A stretch of 64,000 bases of DNA, taken from Byssothecium circinans. Lineage: Eukaryota; Ascomycota; Dothideomycetes; Pleosporales; Massarinaceae. A program made the position numbers and the translations under genes. Below the pieces are notes generated by a model. That model ran no database searches. It was not told the DNA's origin and saw nothing but the letters and a program-made list of their open reading frames with translations. Below, piece after piece: positions 35,201-47,331 of the stretch (within the stretch, counting starts at the first letter, position 1; every line of letters starts with the position of its first letter). Location: NCBI GenBank assembly GCA_010015675.1, contig ML976981.1:411071-475070 (forward strand), in the 5' to 3' direction.

Positions 35201-36307
35201 TCACAGACCATCGCCGGATTCGAAAACTTTATCCCACCTCTTGTCCCAAGGCTTACTCTGATCTACAAATCGCAGATCAGTTCCAAGACGGATGACATTC
35301 TTCGGATCGAAATTCAACGTCGAAGCATGAATCTGAAACCCGTTATTATCTACACCTGGAATTAAAATCGAGGCCATTACCGTATATGGCGTATGAAGTA
35401 CGACATCTCCTGCTTCCCACGTCGTGACAAGCCATTTCCGCTTGAAGATTTCGCTGTACTCCCGAGGTCCTTCTTCGAGAAGACCATTTGAGAGCATGTT
35501 TTGGTTGTAAGCGCTCCTCGTCTGCTCGTCAGAGAACCCTCTCTCTTTCGCTTTTCGCGTAAAGTCCGCCTCAATTTCTCGACCGAGTGTGTGGGCTGTC
35601 CATCGTCAGAATCGCTCTAGCCCAGTTGAACGTTCCAACTCACATTTCTCTAGGTAGATAAGCCCACCGCCCGTCAAGCTAATATCGCCCATCGACACCC
35701 AAGCGGTAAAGCTCGTGTCCTCTCCATGTCTGAGGAAAATCTGGTCGTAATGCACACCGATCGCTTTATTTCCAGGGGTGTTGTTCCTCAACAAACTCCT
35801 TTGTACAGCCAGCGTGTTGTCGCCGAAGCCTGAGATGCGCGCAATGGCATCTTTGAGGACGGGATGCTTGCAAAAGATATCCTTATACCAATGTGCATGA
35901 TGCGCCTGAAGAGCCAAATCCACAAAATTTTCCGCTGTCTCTAGATCTGCACTTGGCCTTCCGTTTTCTGGTGAGACGCCTGCGCCTATGCCTGGATAGT
36001 TCGCCTTGTCTTGCGCGTCGTCGAAAATGCCTTCTACGGGCTCCGTGCCTGGCTTAAGCACACCAGTCGGAGCGAGCATCTTGAAGTATTCCTCTCGGGC
36101 TTTGAGGACATCTTCTCGCGGCAAGAGACCCTTCAGAAAGACGTATCCGTCTTCATTGTATCGACGTCGAAGTTCCTCTGCAGGCAAATCTGGCGAGGAC
36201 GGCTTCAGGGCGCCCACTTGCTCGGGACGGAGAAGACCATCGTTTACGTACAGCTTCTCGCCGTTGAAGCTCGGTGGCTCCCTCTCCGGCGACAATGCAT
36301 GGGGCAT
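35201..36307 (-). CDS. Phytanoyl-CoA dioxygenase-family Fe(II)/2-oxoglutarate enzyme
   Basis: Three exons (36307-35644, 35595-35381, 35332-35201) give 336 aa. The second intron is 48 nt and in frame without a stop; splicing it joins LHTPYT to IHASTLN, the expected family block, whereas retention would insert 16 residues. Active-site residues are visible: the metal-binding HxD as GVHYDQ (His186, Asp188), the distal His in IHAST (about 295), and an Arg in VIRLGTDLRF (about 308) to hold 2-oxoglutarate. The fold is a double-stranded beta helix. Fungal members hydroxylate or desaturate secondary metabolites. It sits beside a Zn2Cys6 regulator, a hydrolase and two P450 relics, suggesting a remnant biosynthetic cluster. 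The substrate is unknown. Confidence 0.9.
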
Positions 36308-36793
36308 GATATCGGGATGTCAATACAGGAGACGAACTAAAGATACAGCGTCTGAGCGAGTTCGAAAATGCCAATAATGTAGGAACTGCCGCGACAACGC
36401 CCTTTTGTCCCTTCCTAAGGAGAAAGTGTACTTTGTTCGGGGTTATATGACGAAAGGCGAAAACAGATCGGCGAAAGTTTCCTTTTCTCATCAGGCGTCC
36501 TTCGCTTGAACTGTGGGGTAACCCCCGCCATGATGCGGCCGGATAACATTCGCCGATACGGGCTAAGAACCTCATGCTGCCCACTTCCTTAGCAAAAGAC
36601 ACCCCGTGATTGGTCAGAGGCTCTGCTGACATTTGGAGGGCCTTTGCAAAACTATGCCGCCGTCTTTGATCTGGCGCCAATCCATGTCAAGCACGTTTCA
36701 ACATCCCCAAGCCAATTGCTCCCCTAGAAGAAGGAAATTCACTCCGACGACGTGCATTTGAACTTCAGGAGCTCGCCAGGGGAGTCCCTCCAG
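36308..36793. promoter_or_regulatory. Divergent intergenic region between dioxygenase and Zn2Cys6 regulator
   Basis: These 486 bp separate the starts of the two divergent genes and should contain both promoters. A short minus-strand open frame here is not family-like. No palindromic CGG triplet pair of the type bound by Zn2Cys6 dimers was confidently recognised. Confidence 0.45.
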
Positions 36794-38808
36794 ATGCCGT
36801 GGTGAGATACTCAACTCCAGCCTGATGATTGATCTCCACATCGGAAAAGGTCGCTAACATCTCTACTCAGCAATCGGTGCCGGACTCGTCATTATCGATG
36901 TAAATTTCTCCTATGAATGCGTTGATGAACGATTCTAATGGTTGGAATAGGCGATGGAAAACAGCCCAAATGCGGACGATGCGAGCAAGCGAAAAACCAC
37001 TGCGTCTACGAAACAGGTAGACGGTTCCGCCGGTCGTCCGTACAAGAAACTTTCAGCAGTTCTCAGCCTTGGGTTTCCCTGCCACCGCGAAGTAAAGGTC
37101 ATCACCTCCCGCGCACACATGGGCTAAGACGTGCGACAGTTCAGTTTCTGGACGAGTCCCAGGAGATTCGGTCCCAGTACAATGATGATGTAGATAATGA
37201 GCTAATGGGCAGCGGTAGCCCTTCCGCTGCACCAAGTTTCTCGCCAGGGCACAATTCTTCACTTAGCGGCACCAATAGCCACCGTACGCCCGCTTCTATC
37301 ATCAGCCCGACTGAAGGTCTGACGGTACTTTCATTATCAAACGCGGAATCCCCTACCGGACCCCATCTGCATTTGCCGGCGATTTCACCACCTAGGTATA
37401 GCCAGCCAGCTCAGTCCTCTACCGAAGAGTCGAACAGAACGAATACGTTTGTGTACCAGCAGCCGCCGGGAGTCCCCGTCCTCTGGCCGTTGGAGCACGA
37501 GCAGGAAGCAATGTTGCTGCAGCATTACATCGAGAACGTTGCATTATTTGTATGAGCCCTTCCCCACTCTCGATTGTATGGCAAACCTCACCATATTAGT
37601 TTGACATGGTGGATATGCGAAGTCATTTCGCAGGAAAGTTGGTCCATCGTGCAAAGAATAATAGCACACTGATGAACGCCATCCTCGCACTATCTGCACG
37701 ACAGCTCAGTAGAACTTCAGATTTCGATCCTTATGTTGCCGATGCATACTACTCGCGATGTTTTGAAACCTTGATACCGGCTTTGAACGACAACATTTCC
37801 ATTGGCGATGAGTCGCTCCTAGCGGCGACTGTCATTCTGCGTTTAATGGAGGAAATGAACATCTCAATCACAGGTTCGGATCCACAAGGCCACCTCTTCG
37901 GCACCCAAGCAATCATACGCTCCGCCGAGCGGTCTTATGCTGGGACAAATGGTCCAGACTCCAGGCAGGCAATTTATTGGGCTGCTTTTCGCCAAGAGCT
38001 ATGGATCTCGCTCATGGCACAGCGTGCTTTTCAGCTGCACATTTTTCCTGCCGACCGCTCTGTAGGACCCGCAGATGACTCCGTGTGGGCTACGAGGACG
38101 ATAGCGCATCTTGGGGATGTCTGTAATTTTGCTTTTGGCGAGGAGAGGCACAGCGTTCTTCGATACGGTCAACTTGTTGATGAGAATAAGGCTTGGAGAA
38201 CACAACGACCTGATAGCTTTGATCCCTACTTCTATCGGCGGGACCGTGATGGCAGTGGGCGCAATTTCCCTGATGTTCGCTTCCATGAAAAGACACACGG
38301 TGAGTTTTCGCGCTGTAATGACCGCCTCGCCGATATTGACGACCGCTCAGTGATGGGTCATCAGTACAACACACTTGCGCACACGCTCCTGGTAGTGCAC
38401 GACCCAACCATCCCTCAGCTCGGGCCTTCGCACAAGCAAGCAAGAGCCATCGTCGATGTATGTGTCACCAACAGTCCGTCTCACACCCAGTCACTGATCT
38501 GAAACTTAGAGAACGGTTCAAGAGGACGTGCGTGCTCTGTGCGGTGCTTCAATGTCGAATCACAAAGTGTTCCCATGTAAATTCGTAGCTTGTTTCGCCA
38601 TTGCACTTGGTGAGTCACTTGTACCACATCCAACACGCGACGTGTTCAAGTGCGCCAGCTGACAACTACAGTTGGCGATCGCTTCAATTTAAGGGAAGAT
38701 CAAGAACGTCTTCGCGACTTGTGGTATGATTGTGAACGATCCCATGGGTTTCCGCCAACGGGTACAATTCACCAACTTGAGGAGTCATGGGGCTGGTCTG
38801 CCAGGTGA
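36794..38808 (+). CDS. Zn(II)2Cys6 fungal-type transcription factor
   Basis: Six exons (36794-36801, 36871-36899, 36951-37549, 37600-38457, 38510-38609, 38672-38808) give 576 aa with every junction in frame. The Zn cluster spans the first three exons: MPCNRCRTRHYRCDG followed by PKCGRCEQAKNHC, with all six cysteines in residues 3-30. The first exon is only 8 coding nucleotides. A disordered Ser/Pro-rich linker (about 40-195) follows, then the fungal_trans_2-like middle region: WPLEHEQEAMLLQHYIENVALF/FDMVDMRSHF (split here by an intron), LPA-type helices, and the tail GDRFNLREDQERLRDLWYDC ending WGWSAR. Such proteins activate neighbouring metabolic genes; the divergent dioxygenase is the obvious candidate target. 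Confidence 0.9.
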
Positions 38809-38914
38809 ATTAAATCATATATTATCTCTCTCGGTGTTACCATTTTCGAGAGAATATACTATCCGCGATACCGATTTCCGGGGCCTACAACGCGCTATCA
38901 ACACCTTCGATACC

Positions 38915-40648
38915 ATGATCAAAAGACGTCACTCCGACCCTTGGTGGAAAGAGGTTCGCACGAAGCCAGAACGCAAATGGATCGTCGATAAAAGGATTAC
39001 CAACGATGGAGGCGGCATGAACGGTGGTATATACCTTGTTCGCGATGCCAAAACCGACAAAGAGTATATCGAGAAGCGCGCAAAGAGGGAAGACATCTCA
39101 TCTGGCTTCACCGTGCAAGAGAGTATGTCATGCCGAATTCCTTTTACTACAGGTACCCCCAACCATTAGCTGACTCGCAAATCGTTATGTAGTCCTGATC
39201 CTCAAGTTCTTATCCTGCCCTCCGCACCCGAATATTACTCCGATCGTAGACCACTTCGTCGACACGAGAAATAAGAAGGCCAGTATATATCTCGAAAGAG
39301 CTAATAGAGGGTCGTTGATGGACTTCATTGATGCTCGGAGAGAATCGGACAAGGTGCTCTTTAATGAGCTGGACGTCTGGGAATGGTTCATAATGCTCTT
39401 TGACGCAATGTCGTATTGCCATTTTGGGCCGCATCAGGGCGAAGAGGCAGAGAAGGATTGGAATAAGACGTGGTAAGCGATCTCACACGAAGGCTTCACC
39501 ACAACCTGCTGACCTTTCTTGGGCATCGCGACATCAAGTTAGGCAACATACTGGTCACTGATGACAAGCCGTTATCAAAGGGTCAGACTACGAGTGAGTA
39601 TACCACTCCTTCTGTCCTTTGGTGTTGATATGGTGTCAATAATTCGTGCAGACTACACCTGGAGATCGCTATGTTGGCTCCCGCGCACTGCTCATTTCCA
39701 TGAACTTTACTGATCCATATCTCGTTGTATAGCCTATACTATGCTTCTCGCAGACTTTGGCTGTGCCTTGCAGCGCAGCGGAGTATGGAAAGATAAGAAA
39801 AAGAAGCGAAAGACTGCGTCGTTTATGACCGCAGGATGGGAATCTCCCGAAGTGCAAAACCATGAAAATTACAGCACTAGAAGCGACGTATATCAGGTAC
39901 CCTTCCTAAGCACTGGACTCAACAAGGCCACACATGACTGACTTTCGAATAGCTCGGCTTGGTTATGGGCTGCATCTGCAACCTGGTTTTCGATCCCTCA
40001 GAATTCGACCACCATAAACCCGCCCCGGGATATACTGAAGAGCTCAACAAAACAATCGCAGCGTGTCTTACAGTGAAACAGTATGACCGGCCTAAATCGT
40101 GGGAGGTCTTGAACTATGCGAAGAAACACTACGCAAATCTGATGAAAGAACTTGAGGCAAACGCAAGGCCCAACCCATCGGCGATAGCAGACCTCAAAGC
40201 AGGCCATCCAGTCAAGAGACCAAAAGGTTACCAGCCTCCACGATATACGACTATGGGACCCAACATGCCCCCGTTCGGCGGGTTAGGCGGCGGTGGTGGT
40301 ATGCAAGGTCGGTTCGGCAGCCCAGGAGGTCCGGGGATGGGACGGTATGGTCTACCTGGTGGTTTTGGGGGTCCCGGAATGACGAGCCCTGGCGGTAGTG
40401 GACCGTATCCTTACGGTGGCGGCTCTCCAGTCGATCTACGCCTCCTAAGAGTTCAACAGCAAGCTCTTGGTGGGGGCGGAGTGAGTCCGCGACAACAGAT
40501 GAGGATGGCGAGGCTTCAAAGGGGACTAGGTGGGGGTCTAGGCCGCGGACCGCCGCCGGGTTTTGGGGGAATGCAACGAGCCTATACGGATCCCAGTTTT
40601 TATGGTGGAATGCCACCTGGGTTTGGCCCGCAGGGAAGGTGGAGATGA
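38915..40648 (+). CDS. Protein kinase with glycine-rich tail; non-canonical splice acceptor
   Basis: Exons 38915-39122, 39193-39472, about 39523-39593, 39733-39896 and 39953-40648 give about 472 aa. Kinase landmarks: GGGMNGGIYLV (glycine loop), KEYIEKRA (candidate VAIK Lys), ILKFLSCPPHPNI (C-helix side), HRDIKLGN (catalytic loop, about residue 165), ADFGCA, AGWESPE (APE-like) and RSDVYQLGLVM. It resembles NEK-like or orphan fungal kinases. The last 110 residues are Gly/Pro/Met-rich. The intron starting GTAAGC at 39473 has a branch-like GCTGAC and a pyrimidine run, but the frame-restoring acceptor reads TTTCTTGG where AG is expected. So the gene is either spliced unusually, mis-sequenced or damaged. 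It lies 106 bp downstream of the Zn2Cys6 gene, same strand. Confidence 0.75.
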
Positions 40649-41762
40649 CATCAAGATCACAGCAAGTGGTGTCACCTAACCTACGTATTGACAATCAGTA
40701 TCGAACCGGAGTCTCATTGGTGATCATTTGAGCACCTTGTTGTTTTGAGTCATTCCTCTCTCAAACTTCGTTTTGTGTAGGGGACCTATCCTAGCGCGTG
40801 ACAGTGGATCTTGGTTGGGTTGTAAAAGCCCAGTCTCACGCAAGTTTCTGTTTACGCATTTTGCTTTTGAGCAGTATGTATGGTGGAAAGATTAAATGCT
40901 GTCGTTGTAGCGCGTATACAGTCAGTATTTTACATGTTCTCGTACCAGTAGTAGGTTAAGATATGAAGCTCTCATCTTTGTCGTTATGTACTTGAAGTGA
41001 CTATTGAAAGAGGCTGATGCTACCTAAGCGTGCCAGAATCTTCGGAAACAGCCGTACTTTCGGAAATCGTGTGAAGCAACCTCGAAAGGTGAAGGCAAAA
41101 TTTGATGCGACCCTCAGCTGACGTCACATTGCGCTGCGCAGTCTCAATGGTCAGAACTCGCACTGGTGAATGCTTGAGTATATAAGAACTAAGTTGAAAG
41201 TTCTTTTGTCCATCTGCAAGGTCCCATTCAATCAGTCAAGATACAATAGGAGGCGCAGGGGTCTCACCAGCACGTGATGAGCTCAAAATTAGCGTACACG
41301 CGAGACCTGAAAATCGCTTCACCGAGTCATCTCCGCACAATACCACTTGACCCACCCCTCATCTTCCACATGCAATAGCAACTTTCTACTTCAAATATAC
41401 ACAAGCGGACGATAGATCAACCGAGAACATCAACTGACAGCAGCAGAAGCCCGCAGTTTCAACGCGGTCACCAGCGTCACTCAACTTGCGCGCCGCAGGG
41501 ACTGTAGCGACAGGTTCTGAAGTCAAAGACATCATTACTTCCCACCATCCAAAAGCGACATCCTCCTTTTCAAAGAAGCTAAAGGGTCGCGAAGACTGAT
41601 ACCAAAGAGGTGAGTCCACCCATGATGCTTGGCAGCTTGCCACAGTCGGGGGACGCAGGCACCCACCTGGTCGTTACTGACTCTAACCTTCAGATTCGAG
41701 GACACCAAATACCACAAAAGGCTCATCCAAATCTTCAATCTCTCTTCATTCAAGCAACCACC
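40649..41762. other. Intergenic, 1.1 kb, no gene recognised
   Basis: The region upstream of the basic nuclear-type protein contains short open frames on both strands without family sequence. It probably holds the kinase 3' UTR and the promoter of the next gene. Confidence 0.5.
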
Positions 41763-43601
41763 ATGACCACCGGAAAAGACGGAGAAAATAACTGGACCAC
41801 AATGAGCAACAGCGCCAGCGTTGCAGCTGCTCCCGCAACCAACAACCAAAACATTCCCGTTCCCGAAGGATACGTCGAGTTGAGCATACTTACCAAGCTA
41901 TGTCAAGTTCTCGAGGACAGTGAGGACCCAGACGACCACAAGCATGGTCGGTGGATCAAATGGCAATACCTCGGAGGCTACGACGGCGGAGAAAAACTTC
42001 GAGTCGTCCGCGACATTGAAGGATACCAGAAAATCGATAACGCGTACAAGCGCGTGCGCACTCTCACCGGAAAAGCGCAGCACGAGTGGCCTTTTATGAC
42101 CGTCGCATTTCAAAAGCTTCCTGCAACCAAGTTCCGATCGCTGTATCACCTGTACGCTCCGCAGACTTCAGCAGCACCTAGCGCACCGAAATCCGTTGAT
42201 CAAAAGTCAGCTTCTTCTGGTAAGTTTTACTACTCGGCTGTCAGTCACTGTTCATTGCAATGATTCGGGGCGCTTCTGCAACACCTGTTGTCGCATCGCC
42301 TTATACGCCGGCTTTTGTGGTGGCAGTACAATGATATACATGATACTTACAACAGAGACAGACTCCCAAGATGCTGAACATGGTGCATTCAATGCTAAAG
42401 AAGGGGCACTCTCACAAAGTACGTTATACCTTCTCACTCACAATTGCACCGAGCACGTTACTAATGCTCGTTTTCTTAATTAGACTCCTGCAAGACCCCT
42501 ACCGGTACCATTGAAAATGCAAATAATGGCACCCACGCCAGCCCTACTCAACCGCGCAACACTGACAGCCGCGTTGAGAGCCCATTCGTGGAGCCCGAAC
42601 CCCAGAGGACGAATCTCGACGCGCGCCCTCCCACCCGCGGCATCAAGCGCAAGGGTAGCCGCAAGCGCACAACTCGCGGTGCCTTTACTAAGAGTGTAGA
42701 GCCTCCGGCTAAGCGAACTCGTGTCACCCGTGGCGCTGGACGCGCTGCTGCTTCTGAAGATACGGTAAAGCCGCCACTGCCATCCAAGGGAAAAGCTGTT
42801 GGTTCGAATGAGCAGGAGAATGTCTCACAGGAACTCCAAGTTGAAGGAGACTACGATTCAAATGGTCGAGATGTAAAAACGCCAGAGGCTAAAACTGCCG
42901 TCGCAGCTGGAGAGCGCCGTTCCAAGCGCGTTATAAAGCGTCCATCGTCTCGCATTACTAGGCGTTCATCAGCCTCCACGATCGAGGCCCAGGGCACGCG
43001 TGATGCCACCGAGGAGACTGAGGATGTTTTCATGGATGATGCGTCAGTCGCAGTCATGACAGAGGCTTCCGCTACAACAGACCAAGCTCCGAGTCCGGAT
43101 TCTGGGCTGGGTGATGGTGCCGCCCATACACTCACCAAGCCTACCGGTAATCCAGAGGATATCTCGACAAGCGACGTCGAAGTTGCGGCCCAACGTTTTC
43201 TCAATGGAGGGAGACGCACTGCGCAGTTTGCAGAGTCCACCACACCCCCAACCCAGCCACTGTCCACGACTCCTTCTCGCACCCCCACAAAAACCCCATC
43301 ACCCGCTCCTAGCATGGAAAGCGCACCTCAACTTACGATTATGGCCACCCCATCGTCAGAGTTGTCTGTCTCTTCTCAATCCCTCGCGAACGCCAATCTC
43401 GTAGATGGCACGGTTGAGTTCTTCGCTCGCGTGCACGGCAGCACCGGCACACTTCACATCCCTATTCCTGAAGCTATTCTTACCGACGGAGACAAGCTTA
43501 CTTCTCGCATGAAGAAGTACGCCGAGTACAAGCACAACCGTGGTGATGACGCAGCTCCCTTCGCAAGGTGGATTGAGCTGGTAGAGGAGTTGGGCATGTG
43601 A
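41763..43601 (+). CDS. Hypothetical basic nuclear-type protein
   Basis: Three exons (41763-42219, 42356-42418, 42484-43601) give 545 aa in frame; the middle exon is 63 nt. Residues about 28-130 form the one compact, probably folded region: VPEGYVELSILTKLCQVLED, then GRWIKWQYLGGYDGGEKLRV and FQKLPATKFRSLYHLY. A long Lys/Arg-rich, low-complexity middle follows, with several nuclear-localisation-like clusters (KRKGSRKRTTRG, PAKRTRVTRG, RRSKRVIKR). A second ordered block at the C-terminus is FFARVHGSTGTLHIPIPEAI through ARWIELVEELGM. No known domain is recognised. A chromatin or DNA-associated role is inferred only from composition. Confidence 0.75.
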
Positions 43602-45409
43602 ATTCCTCCACTGCGAGTATACACCCGAATGTGGCCAATCCATTCATGGCGTTAAGAGGCATTCAGGCTACGGCCTTACGCATGAACGGAGTTTCACTCA
43701 CTTTTCCAAGGTGAAAAAACCCCTCGATTACCGAGATCACTGGTCTATGAGATATGCCTGTATTGTTCCCTCTATTTTACCCTTTGGCATAGCAATCTCG
43801 GAAGCATAAATTATCAAGCGGGAGTACACATGCTGCAGGCGGCTTATCATGGGTTTGTTTGCAATGTACAGTAGCTGCTTTTTCTCACTCCATGTCCCCC
43901 CATCCCATCCCCCCATCCCATCTGTCTTTTATGTAGTCGAGCAATGCTTGAAGTCCAAAAATTTAGTATGATCTCTCGAGCTTCACGTGTACTAGTCATC
44001 TACTGATGGATGAGAAAGTCATGTTTGTCAAGAAGCGATCTCGTGCGTCGAAGCTTGACTGTGTAACTGATTGCGAATGAAACATGGCAAGACTGAGAAT
44101 CGGATACTTTCGCGCCCTGAGTAATGGGTTTTATTGACTTTCGAAGGGATTTGCAGGATGAAGCTTTGATGCAAAGCTGAGTCTGACTCACCTTTAATAT
44201 AACGTTCTCTGTGCCACTGCCACTGAGATACTATAGGTAGATGCAGCCATTCATTAAGCATTAAGACAATATAGGCAGGAGTAAGATACATTAAGGGCTT
44301 CCAAATAGGAGCATCACATATTCTCTATAAGTCTTCCACCGTAATCAAGTCACATCTTTTCTTCCAGCGCGCTGCGTTAGGGTAGGTATGCACGCTTGAA
44401 ACAATAATTACTGCAGCGCCAGCCACAGAAAACAGCCATTCTTTCGGGAGAATCTTCGTGTGACATGGAGCTTTATATTTTGGTTTTCGGTTTGTAATTT
44501 AGATTGAGATATCTAGACGCATCGTACACCGACTAATCACGTGACCATATCAGAGCTACCTTTCATCGCACAGGTCGATCACGCCAGCAAACAGAAGTTG
44601 ATATCGTTCACCTAGTCAATAAATACTGTCTCCTAGATGTTGTTCGACCTTTCATTCATCGGAATCTCAATTGCGTTGATACCGGTGGATCCACCTCGGC
44701 AACCTACATACGAAACCCAGATCTCTCCAGAACAACCGCAGAATCATCCGCGAGCATCTGGGAAATAAACACAATCCTACTGCCAGCCTTCTGCGCCAAT
44801 CGATAGCGGGATCTATATATTTACGGTGTTCAATATTGTCGAAACCACTCAAGCACTACCCCGAGTCGGTTAGTGAAAGCCGCATGGACCATGTATTATA
44901 CCGTAGAGAAACACAATCCCGTCTTCCACCAACGCTCCCATCGAATCATCTTCTAGGACGATTGCACGCATCCGTGGCTGTCTTTTAGCCGTTGTAGTTA
45001 GTTTATTTCTCGGCCGACGACCGCGCGGGAGCGTTTAGGGGGTGGAAATGGCACAGGGCGATTGGGGTGAGGGCTTTCCCACTCGAACGATGAATGTCTA
45101 CCGCGGACTGGAAAACGCCATTGTGCCATCGCATTCTCGTCTCTTGACGAACCTACGGAGTTCAATTCGATATTCATAGAGCGAATGGACGTCCTATTCA
45201 TCGAGAAGCCGTAAGTGTACGGGACAGGTTTGCGTTTCTTTCCGGGGCTACGAGAAGCGTTTGGGGTAATTTCCGCAATTGGAGGTAAAGGTTCCTGTAC
45301 CACGCGATCTTTTTCGTCTCCTTCGATTTATCACCTTTTCTCTAATCCGCCCCAGTCGCTTCTCAGCATACTGATACTGCGCGGCAGCTCCAGCTAGAAA
45401 GAGACGGAT
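43602..45409. other. Gene-poor stretch of 1.8 kb
   Basis: No supported gene. It contains a small CCCATCCCATCCCC duplication near 43893-43922 and short open frames without family resemblance. The right end should hold the promoter of the secreted carboxylesterase. Confidence 0.5.
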
Positions 45410-47331
45410 ATGAAGTGCTTGGGCAGCGCGCTCGCGCTGTTTGTCGCTGGTGCGGCGGCCCAACAATTGGCTGCCAGGGGAACGGTGACCAAGACTGTCG
45501 ATCTGGGGTACGCGATCTATCAAGGTGTGCGCGATGTCAATAATAGCATTGACGTGTTCAAAGGGTACGTATTGTATGCAATCTGTAGGTGATCTCGTGC
45601 CTGATTGGTCTTCTAGTATTCGGTATGCGGCGCCGCCCTTGGGAAATCTCAGATTCGCAGCTCCCCAATTACCAGCCACGAACCGCTCCAATGTGCAAGC
45701 TGCCACCAGTGATCCGCCGATTTGCCCGCAGACCGGCGCTTCCAAAGAGACGCCGGCGGCGTATGGATTCGTTTCTAAGCCTGGGAATGAGGATTGCTTG
45801 TTCTTGAATGTGTATGCGCCGGCGAATGCGAGCAACTTACCTGTCTTCTTCTGGATTCGTACGTTGGAGTTTTCCTCATTATACACATTTCAGAGCTGAC
45901 ATGTAATAGATGGAGGGGGTTACGGGCTGTTTTCGGCGACGGGTCTTGATCCTACAGAGATCATGACTACGAACGGCAACGGCTTCATTTCCGTCATCAT
46001 TCAGTACCGACTCGGCGCGTTTGGTTTCCTGGCTGGTGATGATGTGAAAGAGGATGGCGCACTCAATGCTGGTCTCCTCGATATGGACTTTGCGCTCAAA
46101 TGGGTCCAGAAAAACATCGAGAGCTTTGGTGGCGATCCGAATCGTGTTACGATCGCGGGAGAGAGTGCTGGCGCTGCTGCTGTCACCTACCTCTCGATGG
46201 CATATGGAGGCGTGCGAAATCAATCGCTATTCAATAACGTGAGTGAATCCAAGTAGCACAGCATCACATGCTTACAAGCCTTAGGTTATCGCCGCAAGCC
46301 CATGGATCCCCTACCAGCACGAATACAGCGACGCCATTCCCAGCGCCGCATACAACGACTTTGCCACTGCCGCAGGATGTGACAACTCCACGCATACTCT
46401 CCAGTGTCTCCGCGACACCGACACTGCCATCCTCCAAAGCGCCAGCGCCAAAGTCTCCGAAGCCACTCCCTTCGGCACCTTCGCCTTCCTCCCCGTTACC
46501 GACGGCACCTTCATCCAACAACGGCCATCCCAGCAACTCTCCTCAAAATCCCTTTCAGGAAAGCGCATACTATCCGCCAATCTAGCCAACGAGGGCATCC
46601 CACTCAGTCCCCCATACACCAAAACCCTCTCCGACTTCCGAACCTACATCAACACCACCTTCCCCAACTTCACCCAGGACGACAAAGACGCCCTAGAAGC
46701 CCAATACGCCTTCGACAGCGATGACAAAGACGTAAACCCCTCAGCGCCTCGCTTTCCCACAGACGGCACATCCACCCCCACAGCCATCAACCAATCTGCC
46801 TTCGGCACCGGCCAGCAACAACGCGTCTTCAACGTCTTCGCCGAATCCGCCTTCGTCTGCCCCAGCTACTGGCTCGCCTCCGCCTTCCCCGTAGCCTGGA
46901 AATACGAATTCAGCGCTGCCCCCGCCTACCACGGTTTCGACCTGCAAGCCCTCTGGTCCGGTACCAGAGCGCCTGGTCGGAGCTTCAAGCACGCGTACCG
47001 CAAGATCTGGGGGAACTTTATCATTCACGACGATCCGACGATTGCGGTTGAGGATGCGAAGGCGGGGGATGGGGAGGCGGTTGTGCCGGTTGGTGAGGAT
47101 GGATGGGTTGAGTGGCCGGTTTGGAGTGAGGAGGAGCAGTGGTTGTTGAGCTTGAATACGACGGGGGGTGTGGCGGTGTTGGCGAATGTCACGGATTACT
47201 TACAGTATTATACGTATCGGGATCCGGGAGTTGTGAATCAGTTCAAGGTTGCGGATGCAAGGGCGTGGGAAGGGGGGAGGGGAGCGAGGTGTGCGTGGTG
47301 GTTGGAGAATGCGGACAAGGTGCCGTTTTAG
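45410..47331 (+). CDS. Secreted type-B carboxylesterase / lipase
   Basis: Four exons (45410-45564, 45617-45858, 45910-46238, 46285-47331) give 590 aa, the usual size for the family. A signal peptide is present (MKCLGSALALFVAGAAAQ). Family blocks: IRYAAPPLGNLRF, EDCLFLNVYAP, the oxyanion motif HGGGYG formed across an intron, YRLGAFGFLAGDD, and the nucleophile motif GESAGA with Ser218. A His in AYHGFDLQALW (late third) fits the triad His. Several N-x-S/T sites agree with secretion. It hydrolyses carboxylic esters; the substrate is unknown. The codon use of the last exon is very C-rich at third positions, as in the neighbouring MRL1-like gene, so this is not a sign of transfer. Confidence 0.92.

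Noticed and set aside
39473..39492. 20-nt intron in the kinase gene
   Set aside because: It would keep frame but is far below the minimum fungal intron length and would add an unrelated peptide before HRDIK.
45248..45886. Minus-strand open frame of 212 codons
   Set aside because: It is antisense to the first exons of the secreted carboxylesterase and has no family-like sequence.
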